A DNA stretch of 64,000 nt from Promethearchaeia archaeon. Lineage in GTDB: Archaea > Asgardarchaeota > Lokiarchaeia > Sigyniarchaeales > SOKP01. The DNA is taken from assembly GCA_029856155.1 (NCBI GenBank), contig JAHQWL010000023.1:155757-219756 (forward strand), read 5' to 3'. The notes under the pieces were generated by a model. The model was not told the DNA's origin, searched no databases, and was given only the letters and a program-made list of their open reading frames with translations. Shown piece after piece: positions 37,501 through 44,976 of this stretch. Position 1 is the stretch's first letter, and each line of letters starts with the position of its first letter. A program made the translations under genes and the position numbers.

Positions 37501-40500
37501 AGTCCTAGATCTTGAAAATATTTAATATTTTGATAATCGGGGAGATAATTAGACATCAATTCTACTGTATATATGTTCAAAATAAAGAAAGTTAAGAAAC
37601 AACAAGCTAAAATAAGAGATGTTATTGGGGTAAAAACTAATTCTACAATAAAAATCGATGCTATATAATAAGAGATAAACGGTGTAAATAAAAACCACGA
37701 AATTAACTCTGATAATTTGAATTGTTTAATGTATTTCTCTTTCAATTTAATTTTAACACTTATGACTTCAGAAATCTTTACAAAACTAAAAAATAAGAAT
37801 AAGGTTATAGTAATTATTAGAATTATGTTTGCTCCCAATCCAATTCTCGTTAATTCTAACCCTATAATCGTTGGTAAAGAAATAATCAAACAGGAGAAGA
37901 TAATAAAATTATATATTGTTAATTTTTTAACAAATTCTAAATTGAAATATTCTTGCTTATAAGAATAATAAAAAAGGAAGAACCAAGAAAAGAGTAATGC
38001 AATTATTGGTATGAATATTCCATAAAGTGTATTGATTAATAGGAAAAATGGATAACAGAAGATGGTTGTAATAGAAATAGTAAATAAAACAATAATTTTA
38101 AGTTGATTTAAACTTGAAATGAATTTATCCTTGATCTTAAGCTTTTGTGATAAATTAATTAGAATCAATAAAAAAGCATGGAAGATATATATGGAAAAAT
38201 TTAAAATATTCAAAACAAAAATATTGAAATTAAAAACCATACCTAATAAAAATAAATTCAAACCAATTAGTACTGGAATTGAAGTAAATAATCCTGTAAG
38301 AATTATCGTATTTATAATGATTGCTCTTTTTATATGTTCAATTTTGAAAATTTTAGTTTTATATGAATAATATAAAAGGATATATAGGAAGCAGGAAGTA
38401 AGAATTGAAGGTATGACAATATAATATAAGGTATTGATTAATAAAAAGAAGGGATAAAAGAAGACAGTTGTAATAGAAAAACTAAATAAGATAATAATTC
38501 TGAGTTGATTTAAACTTAAGATGAACTTATCTTTGACACTTAGCTTTTTTGATAAATTTATAAGAATCAGTAAAAAAGCATAGAAGATATATGTGGAGGA
38601 ATTTATAATATTTAATACAAAGATATTAAAATCATAAACTAAACCTAACCAGAATAAATTCAGACCAATTAGCACTGGAATTGAAGTGAATAGCCCTGTT
38701 AGAATTATTGTATTTAAAATAATTGCTCGTTTTATACCTTCAATATTAAAAATTTCATTCTTATATGATAAAAAGAGAGGAATATATAGGAAACATGATG
38801 TAAAAATTAAAGGTAAGATAATGTAATAATATAAAGTGCTAGTTAGTAAGATAAATGGATAATAAAATATTGTTGTGATACCAATACAAAATATTATGAG
38901 TACCTGAAATTTCAGAAATGCTTTTGTTCGTTTTTCCTCGCTAGTGACTTTTTTAAATACTTGGTAATTAATTGCGAAAATTAATAATAAAATATACAAA
39001 GTAAAATTAATCATTGTCATTATTAAGAAAATTAAATCGAAATATAAGCCCAAGAAGAATAATTCCAACCCTGTGATAGTTGGAATTAACGATATTGTGG
39101 TTGATAATAATATACTATTTATTAATATTGATTTAGAGATAAGATTAGGATATAGTTTTTTCTTCCTTAAATATAAAATTGGTATGTAAATAATTATGTT
39201 AGAAACCATGAGAGGAACTATTATAACATAAAGATTATCAAGTGTTAGCAACAAAAAAAAGTAAAATGCTATTGCGGAGGTATATAGCAGAATAAAAGTG
39301 TTTACTTTCAAATAAAGATCTTCAGAAAATATCTCTTTTTTCGAAAATAGATTAATTATTATACAGACTAAAGCTAATGATAAATAAGTTGAATAGATTA
39401 TATTCTCAAATATTGATAGGGTTTGAAAAACACTAAAAAATAAAAAGCTAAATAGAGAAAAAAGTTCGACTGTTAATAAATAAGAGTTGATTTTAACACG
39501 CTTTTTAAATTTGAGTTCATCTATTCTTTCCAATTTTAACCCGAACTTTGATATAAAGTAATAAAGAATAGATGCAATACTACAATCTATAGGTATTATA
39601 ATATAATAAGTAGTTAATAGAGATACTATTAATAGAGATACAAAAAAGTCAACTATAAATATCCAGAGAGTAAAATAGCATAATTTCAAGAAGTATTCTA
39701 AGGAAAACACATGTAAGCTATAATTTATGTAAAGAAAAAATATGAAAAAAATGGGAAATAAAATAGCCGTTATTAATATTCCTTGTAGAAAAGGAAATAT
39801 TTCGAATAAGAAATAGTTTCTAAATAAAACAAGCGTAAAAATAAATAATTCGACTAAAAAGCTATTTATCAAAACTATGATTCTAAATAGTTTCGGGGAT
39901 TTACCGTAAAAATATCTTACTCCTAAAACATATTGGGAAATTAAAAAAATTATTGAAATAATTAACGAGTGTAAGAGAACATTTGAAATGAGAATTAAAA
40001 AAGGTTCTGTTGTATAGGTGGTATATTCAACAATAATTATAGGAAAGAATGTATAAATTAATAAAGTAAAACTAGCAACAGCAAGTAAATTTTGAAACAC
40101 GAGAACATTTTCTTTAGTAAAATATTCCAATTTAACAAATACCTGTAAAACAAAGTATAAAGAAATGCAAAACACCATAAAATTTAATAAAACAGTCTCT
40201 ATTATAGGTGGGATTATTCCAAAAGAGAGATATATCAAAATAGCAATAGAGTTTAATAAAACCACGGATTTATTATACCTTTTTGAACATAGATTATACT
40301 TCTGCTCATAATGAAGAAGTACATAAATGAAAGGAAGAATAATTAAGATTAAGAAGGGAATTTGAATCAAAAAAGAGAATAATGTAATTAATAGAATTAA
40401 TATTACAGATAAATAAGAATTGTACTTTTGATATTTAGAACTTAATAGAGGGGAGAGTTCCTCTGATTCTTCAACTTTTTCAGGCTTATCGTAGAGATCA

Positions 40501-41408
40501 AGTCTTGAACCATAATAATAATCAATATAGAACTTGGATTTAAAAAAGAACAAGATGAATATTACTGTTAAAAAGGAATTATTTATCAGATCTAAACTCG
40601 AATACTGAATTCCTGATAAGCTATATGTAATAATAATACCAAAAGGCATTTGAATTAATAAGACAAAAATTAAGCTAATTATACAAACTACAAAACGTCG
40701 TTTAAAAGATGTTAATTCTTTTAAAATTGGACTTTTTTTAGCTATTGATTCATTGATTCCTTTAATTTGATTTTTAGTCCTTGTTAATGTGATGATGTAA
40801 AAGATTAAGTTGATCGTAAGAGCAAGAAGCCAAGATAGGTTAGTATAAGCAGTAAAAAGTAAAAAGATGATATGGATGATATGATTAATGCCTACAAAGA
40901 AATTGTATGGTTGTTTAATTAATAATTTAAAACTGCCTGCATGTTTGAATTCCCCTTCATTTAAGTTATAAAAATCAATTGGTTGGAAATAATAATAATA
41001 ATAAACAATACTATATAAAGCGGCATAACTAATAACTGGAAGGTGATAAAAGGAATCAAACGGTGAAATAAGTATAAAAATAGGAGTTGAAATGAATGAT
41101 AGGATTGAAATCAGAAAAAGAATATGAATTCTTGCAGTTAGATTATTCTTTTTATTCTGAAAAAATGGATTGTTTCTATATTTATCAAAAGCTTTATAAA
41201 AAAAAAGCAGTGCAAACATAAAACTTACTACTGATAAAGATAATGCAATAAATAAGCCTAACCCAGAAAAATTTAAAATTAAGAAAAAGACAATTCCAAC
41301 TATTAGGGGAGCAATAACTAAAAAGAATGAAAACCACCAGAATTTCTGAAGTACTTCTGTAGCTTTCCTAATCCGTTCTTGCGAGTTGTTACTATTTTCT
41401 ACTGTCAT
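31542..41408 (-). CDS. Giant polytopic membrane protein (3288 aa), unknown function
   Basis: A single uninterrupted frame of 9.9 kb. After a short polar N-terminus (MTVENSNNSQERIRKATEVLQ) nearly the whole protein is hydrophobic helices separated by short basic or acidic loops. At roughly one helix per 30-35 residues this implies on the order of 90-100 membrane spans. There is no large soluble domain, no ATPase, glycosyltransferase or protease motif that I can find, and almost no cysteine-rich or repeat-rich loops. Internal duplications are visible at two scales (134-residue and 179-residue units). It is strongly AT-biased, as Phe, Ile, Leu, Tyr, Asn and Lys dominate. No family is recognised. 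It stands between the Liv operon and the GH4 gene. The many + strand ORFs inside are antisense shadows. Confidence 0.9.
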   Translation of the reverse strand: MTVENSNNSQERIRKATEVLQKFWWFSFFLVIAPLIVGIVFFLILNFSGLGLFIALSLSVVSFMFALLFFYKAFDKYRNNPFFQNKKNNLTARIHILFLISILSFISTPIFILISPFDSFYHLPVISYAALYSIVYYYYYFQPIDFYNLNEGEFKHAGSFKLLIKQPYNFFVGINHIIHIIFLLFTAYTNLSWLLALTINLIFYIITLTRTKNQIKGINESIAKKSPILKELTSFKRRFVVCIISLIFVLLIQMPFGIIITYSLSGIQYSSLDLINNSFLTVIFILFFFKSKFYIDYYYGSRLDLYDKPEKVEESEELSPLLSSKYQKYNSYLSVILILLITLFSFLIQIPFLILIILPFIYVLLHYEQKYNLCSKRYNKSVVLLNSIAILIYLSFGIIPPIIETVLLNFMVFCISLYFVLQVFVKLEYFTKENVLVFQNLLAVASFTLLIYTFFPIIIVEYTTYTTEPFLILISNVLLHSLIISIIFLISQYVLGVRYFYGKSPKLFRIIVLINSFLVELFIFTLVLFRNYFLFEIFPFLQGILITAILFPIFFIFFLYINYSLHVFSLEYFLKLCYFTLWIFIVDFFVSLLIVSLLTTYYIIIPIDCSIASILYYFISKFGLKLERIDELKFKKRVKINSYLLTVELFSLFSFLFFSVFQTLSIFENIIYSTYLSLALVCIIINLFSKKEIFSEDLYLKVNTFILLYTSAIAFYFFLLLTLDNLYVIIVPLMVSNIIIYIPILYLRKKKLYPNLISKSILINSILLSTTISLIPTITGLELFFLGLYFDLIFLIMTMINFTLYILLLIFAINYQVFKKVTSEEKRTKAFLKFQVLIIFCIGITTIFYYPFILLTSTLYYYIILPLIFTSCFLYIPLFLSYKNEIFNIEGIKRAIILNTIILTGLFTSIPVLIGLNLFWLGLVYDFNIFVLNIINSSTYIFYAFLLILINLSKKLSVKDKFILSLNQLRIIILFSFSITTVFFYPFFLLINTLYYIVIPSILTSCFLYILLYYSYKTKIFKIEHIKRAIIINTIILTGLFTSIPVLIGLNLFLLGMVFNFNIFVLNILNFSIYIFHAFLLILINLSQKLKIKDKFISSLNQLKIIVLFTISITTIFCYPFFLLINTLYGIFIPIIALLFSWFFLFYYSYKQEYFNLEFVKKLTIYNFIIFSCLIISLPTIIGLELTRIGLGANIILIITITLFLFFSFVKISEVISVKIKLKEKYIKQFKLSELISWFLFTPFISYYIASIFIVELVFTPITSLILACCFLTFFILNIYTVELMSNYLPDYQNIKYFQDLGLYGIIISISFVFTFLGLTTGLFSFLIWWPTLLGISFLIGFFLVIFIIFLNVCDKQFQLSQTKIVSKLLSWLTVKIIISLSIISFIEFFGFLFSIINKIFLFSLTFTFLTPLSLLILEKLRFISSEKQLQLRKITLFVFIVSILSFYIEFLYSLISVIPIFYFIPFIHVSAIIANLILFLYYYSLRFNKIIEVKSVFELYKIYFLSFLLFLSLLYFNSESSIFLILISYLLILSQRSIITFFRFLSYFLLSYYAFLEVIVILSFYNVIIGFDIALTGFFIIIYLLSLCGVLVFSILLNIKKNNNLEKFYLYSVISLLSFVSLMNFTNILLLYNVTISLFLLLLFIGIFFYHHKDERYKWFIKPCVILFIFDLVSFLSYSWLFNNQIFGSYNPVLTFTITETITGFGFILLYNSSPARFRKRSFYIVLISIIVSFPTFLYFIIIASLAMPLFSLVPLIFAIDIGVLLYYISIGIYQWKISLAIWKSGWYAWNILPFVNFFIIYQSLTGIDVFTNSLRFGAFDASGSFILSIIICSLFFFPVVYSKIKKYFSTIVFVVWGESLFLLYWVSLNLFVSDLLLRNFSFIMFSVVLLMPLLAIFKYWKIISILWVFPLTFINATFLFFYLLSIGISLEMTISIDILVIGLFLIVYSFFPNIRSVGVVLISAYFITILGIFFTIYFILYLIILNPIFSLNISFLVIGFSLFSSKYVEVPKKFIDLCLSWILVINLSWFTFNTFSLFPGFFVFAFSLALTVFGCSLFIFNKYKMRISINKIIPFLIVAFGTSSSITSLTYIIFNATPGVLISTFSSVFTIFLYFIFIEYRYILWFIIPIPITTPILEALLTFEVIRPFWLLTWAMIYLFTFQIIINLFKNTVKDETAEIKNSILKIYHDRNQVKWLNLTCFFLNSIFFSIFFAIIIPYLLLYLIFSNILLVYQICNFLIIWPMLFLFCMKYIEKSELDIKIKDILRYFSKISSIFYLLIPIALWINIFLYLVFVNSSLLITIYIVLLVVSGLVFIEVSFIDRKFLLLLLTSSRNKFTLWSWIVFSNILSLFLYLYHSNFFLLVLTISLLGLISLYFLSYLDISKQMITKGRLILIYNSFIWSSFYLASLISNGLILIFEELIGFAYYSLLFQNSSFILYLLSVSFVRIEKDIKNRIEFSLFIIFQGLLAINLIYIFILYGILNFFSVNLIIFIEVCLSFISVYYFNFILAEQKYPNFLLKMHSILFLIFYCEISIMIYGLLSGVIGIYESIIVSLSVLLIFTSLDIYSIKKIKEGYARLIHTITFLTISVMTFLILYDYISQYPFFLGLGIFIFIIMQFYTNYSLFKSLENLYPKGQVTLKKDQKAIQQLIGTGFYSTICIFLAQILIFQRVEILLILLILSLVIHGLMIVDKFLFKFLGKIVNYIQVISWVSIMTFTSTYLIWLYSTYFVAFFYTVIPIIVIILILEFAYLTKLLAFWSFVASNKEKIRFLLILISYLNFITWPLYFASLNLLHTLNLTLASFFIMFLITLIDNILKEDFRKSLRSFSILIIGGLLSIDSFLLLNSIPNFNIFLNLTISSLVIHVLMLIDSYLLKFIGKFTNSIKVFSWFLIMIFTSVYLTWLYSTFYLTFSPTVIPFIIFILILEFAYLFKLSVSWKLVASNKERIKFYLIISTYLNFITWPLYFASLNPFYVLNLALASFFIMFFLSLIDTVLKEDFRKSLRSYSFLIIGGLISIDLFFMFQFILVLDIFLNLSVSSLVFVIFLGIKIKPFKGHSAGALIFWIVIFLLLSSIIYHISLSFIITGIFFAFTVLIYPFIFLLEELRALINKIIEALTRFFTHLRILIKNMFIRIFVFFKKQFKYIWILISACLAVFIGIIFSDSILGLLNPYHSIILIFPIFGIIYSLKPSEKTEDVNIMFRRRMVRLVISWGSTIIIMFTFIPAEWYVFTTWISIWILGAILLPYIIFKEKNESISIKWRFYTLIILISLLILFGIIVAIQFL
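32290..33365 (-). repeat. 179-residue (537-bp) internal duplication near the C-terminus of the giant protein
   Basis: GGCCAAGTTATAAAATT occurs at 32509 and 33046, exactly 537 bp apart. The encoded segments ISYLNFITWPLYFASLN and STYLNFITWPLYFASLN, LKEDFRKSLRSFS and LKEDFRKSLRSYS show the same two-fold repeat. Borders are approximate. Confidence 0.8.
37942..39150 (-). repeat. 134-residue (402-bp) internal repeats in the giant membrane protein
   Basis: Consecutive units begin with variants of IKRAIILNTIILTGLFTS and end with variants of FLSYKNEIFNI or YYSYKTKIFKI. The bases AATTATCGTA at 38301 and AATTATTGTA at 38703 mark the same point 402 bp apart. Two copies are very similar, with more diverged copies on either side (LISKSILINSILL... 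and FVKKLTIYNFIIF...). Borders are approximate. Confidence 0.75.
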
Positions 41409-41699
41409 CGCCCAACATAATTATAGTTATATCGTGAGTTTAATAAAAATATTAATTTATAAATATAATAGGTTATATTTACTAATGTATTAAGCTCATT
41501 TAAAAGGTTTTATCATACGCATTGGTAAGTTTTAAAAAATGGTTGCAGAATTAGTATTTTAGTGGTAAAAATTTATAAATTATATATGAATCTCTTGTTT
41601 TAAAAATAATTGGAAAAAAGAAAAAGCTCAAAGCTTTCTAATGATTTAGAAAATTCAATAATAACTTTTAATTTAGTTTAATAGGGAAAAATTCATTGA

Positions 41700-43022
41700 T
41701 TATTTGAAGTTCGGTAAAAAGCCTTTTTGTATTTCACTCATCTCATCAAAGATGTTTTCTGCCATTTCAAAACTTCCCACATTCGGATCGATGGCTAAAC
41801 ATGCGATCGCAATATCCTTAGATTTATTAAGAACTGCTTCAATGCACAAATCCTGAATTGTGGCTTCTATACGAAGTATTGCTGCAATATTTCTTGGTAA
41901 TGATCCTATTTTCACACCATGAACACCATTTTTATTGACTGTAGCTGAACATTCTAAGATTAAATCTTGTGGCAAATTATCAACTAAATTATTGTTAGGA
42001 ATATTCACAGCAGTTTCATATGAATTTGTATCATTAATTATTGCTTCAATTATTGGCACAGCTCTTTCTCCTGAGGGTGCTGTAGATAACATTCCTTTTT
42101 TCGGATATTTACCTCTTTTAAGTCTTTTATGCTTATTCAGATATCTTCTATACCGAAATTGCCCTTCTTTATCTATGAAATTTATCCAATCTATCATATC
42201 CTGAGTTTCAGTAAATTCTTCGCCAAACTGGAGGTATTCTCCTAGATGATTATCCCCTACATAAGGAAAATATCCAAATTTCTTAAAAACTTCAAATGTA
42301 AGTGTTGAGAACTCAAATCTTTCTTCATTTTCGGTAAAATAGCTCAAGGCATTACCCTTAAAAAAAGGAATTAAATCGTTCCCTGTAGATAAATCCTCTA
42401 AACCTAATAAAAATGCAAAATGATTAAGCCCCGCAGCTTTCATTTTTAACTCATTAATGGGCTTATTAAATAATTTAGGTAAATGCCTTATCATAAACCC
42501 TATTTGATGGCATAAACCAACGAATTTCATTCTTTTTACACTTCTTTTAATTGCCAAGCAAACACGAGACATTGGATTTGAAAAATTAATCAAAAACGCA
42601 TTAGGACAAATCTTTTCAGCATCCTTGACTATCTCTACAATTGGGGGAATTATTCTCCATGCATGAAAAGTACCACCCGGTCCCCCACATTCCCCTAAAA
42701 TCTGTGTTGAACCATGTTTTCTTGGTATCTCATAATCTTGGCGCCATAATTTCATTCGATCTCCAACTTCTATTGAATTGATTATGAAATCAGCACCTTT
42801 TAAAGCTTTAGACCGATCAGTTGTCCGTTCAAGACTAAATTTATTATTATGCTTTTCATTTTCAGCTATTAAAAGTTCATAAATAATTTCTAACTTTTCT
42901 TTATTAATATCGTTAAGAACAATTGTTGAGCCTTCTAAAACATCACTTAAATAAATATCATTAAACATAGGAGGCCCAAATGAAGTTGAGCCCGCTCCAA
43001 TTAAAACAATCTTTTTATTCAT
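41700..43022 (-). CDS. GH4-family glycosidase (alpha-galactosidase / 6-phospho-glucosidase type)
   Basis: About 440 residues from the ATG at 43022; the track start at 43031 is a TTG. The N-terminal Rossmann motif KIVLIGAGSTSFG binds NAD. The family then shows ADFIINSIEVG, GECGGPGG, LINFSNPMSR and the metal pair C174-H175 in GLCHQ, plus the histidine in AAGLNHFAF. GH4 enzymes cleave glycosides by a redox mechanism with NAD, a divalent metal and elimination at the sugar. The exact sugar, and whether it is phosphorylated, cannot be told. With the GH20 gene and the nearby MFS carrier it suggests glycoside use. Confidence 0.93.
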   Translation of the reverse strand: MNKKIVLIGAGSTSFGPPMFNDIYLSDVLEGSTIVLNDINKEKLEIIYELLIAENEKHNNKFSLERTTDRSKALKGADFIINSIEVGDRMKLWRQDYEIPRKHGSTQILGECGGPGGTFHAWRIIPPIVEIVKDAEKICPNAFLINFSNPMSRVCLAIKRSVKRMKFVGLCHQIGFMIRHLPKLFNKPINELKMKAAGLNHFAFLLGLEDLSTGNDLIPFFKGNALSYFTENEERFEFSTLTFEVFKKFGYFPYVGDNHLGEYLQFGEEFTETQDMIDWINFIDKEGQFRYRRYLNKHKRLKRGKYPKKGMLSTAPSGERAVPIIEAIINDTNSYETAVNIPNNNLVDNLPQDLILECSATVNKNGVHGVKIGSLPRNIAAILRIEATIQDLCIEAVLNKSKDIAIACLAIDPNVGSFEMAENIFDEMSEIQKGFLPNFK

Positions 43023-43103
43023 CTTTCTCAAAAACCATATTGTTAGTAGACAACCTATTATTTTGATTAAACGTATGATCTATTTAATAGATTTTTATAG
43101 ATT

Positions 43104-43150
43104 ACAATAATCTGATAAATGGGTTTTTTCACAATAATCTAACAAATGGG
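43104..43150. repeat. Pair of 20-bp direct repeats, possible operator
   Basis: ACAATAATCTGATAAATGGG (43104-43123) and ACAATAATCTAACAAATGGG (43131-43150) match at 18 of 20 bases, with a 27-bp period. They lie between the GH4 start (43022) and the TATA element at 43166, so they could serve either promoter as activator or repressor sites. Confidence 0.55.
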
Positions 43151-43165
43151 AATAGAATGGGAAGA

Positions 43166-43173
43166 TTTATAAG
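43166..43173 (+). promoter_or_regulatory. TATA box for a + strand small transcription unit
   Basis: TTTATAAG (in GAAGATTTATAAGGTG) is centred 27 nt before the ATG at 43197. That spacing predicts a leaderless start at that ATG. It follows directly after the 20-bp direct repeats. Confidence 0.55.
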
Positions 43174-43196
43174 GTGATCCTAACTTAATTTAAATA

Positions 43197-43283
43197 ATGA
43201 GTTTTTCACAATATACTATGGATTATTGGTATGGGATACATACTATAGTATTTCCTTTAATCCGTAGTATTAAGAGAGAATAA
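43197..43283 (+). CDS. Possible 28-residue leaderless leader peptide
   Basis: An ATG at the predicted transcription start opens a 28-codon frame, MSFSQYTMDYWYGIHTIVFP..., ending in TAA at 43281-43283. It is rich in aromatic residues (Y, Y, W, Y) and ends basic (RSIKRE). The 13-bp stem-loop described next lies inside the frame. It may be a leader peptide whose translation affects the structure, or simply a chance frame. No homology is recognised. Confidence 0.35.
   Translation: MSFSQYTMDYWYGIHTIVFPLIRSIKRE
43213..43270 (+). promoter_or_regulatory. 13-bp stem-loop with an inner palindrome, candidate RNA element
   Basis: ATACTATGGATTA (43213-43225) can pair along its full length with TAATCCGTAGTAT (43258-43270). 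The only non-Watson-Crick pair is a U-G wobble, and only in the + strand RNA. The 32-nt loop contains the perfect palindrome ATACTATAGTAT (43240-43251). The stretch to 43428 holds no other feature that I see. It could be a regulatory leader structure or a protein-binding inverted repeat. Confidence 0.5.
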
Positions 43284-43412
43284 ATCAAAACTCTTGACCT
43301 TTTTCATATAATTTTTTTTGATTTGTTCTCTTTTAACATTACATCTCATTGAATCTTATTTGAAATAGGTCAATATCAGATTTAACTCTCCCAGTGAAAG
43401 ATTCAAATAAAA

Positions 43413-43422
43413 AAGGAGGTGA
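43413..43422 (+). promoter_or_regulatory. Near-perfect Shine-Dalgarno AAGGAGGTGA
   Basis: The strongest ribosome-binding site I noticed in the window. The first possible start at proper distance is CTG at 43429; the first ATG in that frame is 28 nt away, at 43450. A 9-codon frame from the GTG inside this site ends at 43448, so re-initiation at 43450 is an alternative. Confidence 0.7.
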
Positions 43423-43428
43423 AAAAAC

Positions 43429-43608
43429 CTGGGAAAAGAATCAGATAAAATGGATCTGATATTAGATTATTATAAAGATTGGGATTCTTATAATGCTCCA
43501 GTAATGATGGCCCTAGACGTCCCAAATGAATTTTCAGAAAGTCTTGAGGCTGAAGATGAGAAAAGATTGAAGGCATTGAGAGTAAAAATGAGCAAAAAAC
43601 TGGGGTAA
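43429..43608 (+). CDS. Small acidic helical protein, 59 aa (CTG start) or 52 aa (ATG start)
   Basis: The frame follows a near-perfect Shine-Dalgarno. From CTG it reads (M)GKESDKMDLILDYYKDWDSY, then NAPVMMALDVPNEFSE, and ends in a charged helix (EDEKRLKALRVKMSKKLG). The ATG at 43450 is the conservative start. It is too short for the supplied track. I recognise no family, but the composition is protein-like and the translation signal is strong. It is the only sizeable product of the + strand unit that starts near 43197, and it converges with the aminotransferase gene. Confidence 0.68.
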   Translation: MGKESDKMDLILDYYKDWDSYNAPVMMALDVPNEFSESLEAEDEKRLKALRVKMSKKLG

Positions 43609-43656
43609 AAATAACAACAATCTTTACTATATTTATAAATCTTTTTTTTAAATTTT

Positions 43657-44847
43657 TTAATTTATAATTTTTGTAATTCTTTCTATTGCTTCTAAGATTC
43701 GTTCTTTGGATTGAGTTAAAGCAAATCTAACAAATCCTTCTCCATATTGACCAAAACCTATTCCTGGTGTAATTACCACCCCAATATTAATTAATTTTTT
43801 TACAAATTCCATACATCCGATATCTCTATACTTTTCAGGAACTTGCGTCCAGACATAAAATGTTGCCTGGGGTTTGTTTGTTTTCCAGCCAATATCATTC
43901 AATCCTTTAATAAGGAGATCTCTGCGTTTTTCATATATTTCAACTGTATTTTGTACAATGTCTGGTTTTTTATTTGAATGATATTCATCTAATCCTTTAC
44001 ATACCGCTCTCTGTATAAACTTTGGGCAACCAGAATCAATTTGAGATTTAACATTTCTTAATCCTTTAATAATATCTCTATTACCAGCAACCCAACCACA
44101 TCTGAATCCTGTCATATTAAACATTTTAGATGCACTATTAATCTCAACATGATTCTGATCTATTTGTAATACCGATGGAGCAATGTAATCCCCAAAAGTA
44201 AACTCTGAATAAGGATTATCATAAACAATAAAAAAATTATAATCTTCTGCGTAATCTACTGCTTTTTTTAAGAATTCCTTCGGAGCAATTGCACCAGTAG
44301 GGTTATTTGGGTAATTTAAATACATCAATTTAGCTTTTTTAAGAATTTTTTTATCAATTGCATCTAAATCTGGCAAAAACTGATTCTCTCTTAACAAAGG
44401 CATTGAAAATGGTTCTGCATCACACAATTTTGTTGCTCCATTTTCGTAAACTGGATATCCCGGATTTGGACAAAGAACAATATCTCCCGGATTTATAAAT
44501 GCCCTTGCAATATTGGCAACGCCTTCTTTTCCTCCAATCACATTAGAAATTTCGTCCTTTGGATCCAAATCCACATTAAACCTAACCTTATACCATCGCG
44601 CTACCGCTTCCCTAAAATCTTCTTCGCCCATACTCGCGGGATAATTATGATTCTTAGGGATTTTTACTTGTCTTATTAATTCATTAATGATTATTTCAGG
44701 AGTAGATAAATCAGGATCTCCAATACCAAGAGGAATTAAATCTTTACCTTCCTTTCTTTTTTCTGATAATAATTGTTCAATTTCTACAAAAATATATTTT
44801 GGGAGTCTTTTTACTCTCTCAGAAAATTCTAATTTAATGTAAAACAC
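43657..44847 (-). CDS. Class I/II aminotransferase (LL-diaminopimelate aminotransferase-like)
   Basis: A PLP fold-type I enzyme of about 396 residues. Landmarks are IPLGIGDPDLSTP, GGKEGVANIARAF, PNPGYPVYENGA, LNYPNNPTGA, the Schiff-base lysine in SASKMFNMTGFRCGW, and the carboxylate-binding arginine near GFVRFALTQS. The pattern fits DapL or a related alanine/aspartate-type enzyme of the same subgroup. The start is uncertain. The ATG at 44889 adds an unlikely hydrophobic tail. I list the GTG at 44847, but family members start at the equivalent of KLEFSERVKRLP, which here follows an ATT at 44838 with GGGTG upstream. The role is lysine or other amino-acid metabolism. Confidence 0.88.
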   Translation of the reverse strand: MFYIKLEFSERVKRLPKYIFVEIEQLLSEKRKEGKDLIPLGIGDPDLSTPEIIINELIRQVKIPKNHNYPASMGEEDFREAVARWYKVRFNVDLDPKDEISNVIGGKEGVANIARAFINPGDIVLCPNPGYPVYENGATKLCDAEPFSMPLLRENQFLPDLDAIDKKILKKAKLMYLNYPNNPTGAIAPKEFLKKAVDYAEDYNFFIVYDNPYSEFTFGDYIAPSVLQIDQNHVEINSASKMFNMTGFRCGWVAGNRDIIKGLRNVKSQIDSGCPKFIQRAVCKGLDEYHSNKKPDIVQNTVEIYEKRRDLLIKGLNDIGWKTNKPQATFYVWTQVPEKYRDIGCMEFVKKLINIGVVITPGIGFGQYGEGFVRFALTQSKERILEAIERITKIIN

Positions 44848-44976
44848 CCTACTTTTAAAAATAGATTTAGAATATGTGAAATAAATCATTATAAAATGTT
44901 AAAAATTTTTCGAAAAAACTGTATAAAACAATTCAATAAGTAAAAGGAATAAAAAAAAGAAAAAATTAAGAGTCTA

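Noticed and set aside
31903-38370. Nine + strand ORFs within the giant membrane protein gene
   Set aside because: Antisense readings of a strongly AT-biased gene. They have Lys/Asn/Ile-rich composition and no ribosome-binding sites that I noticed.
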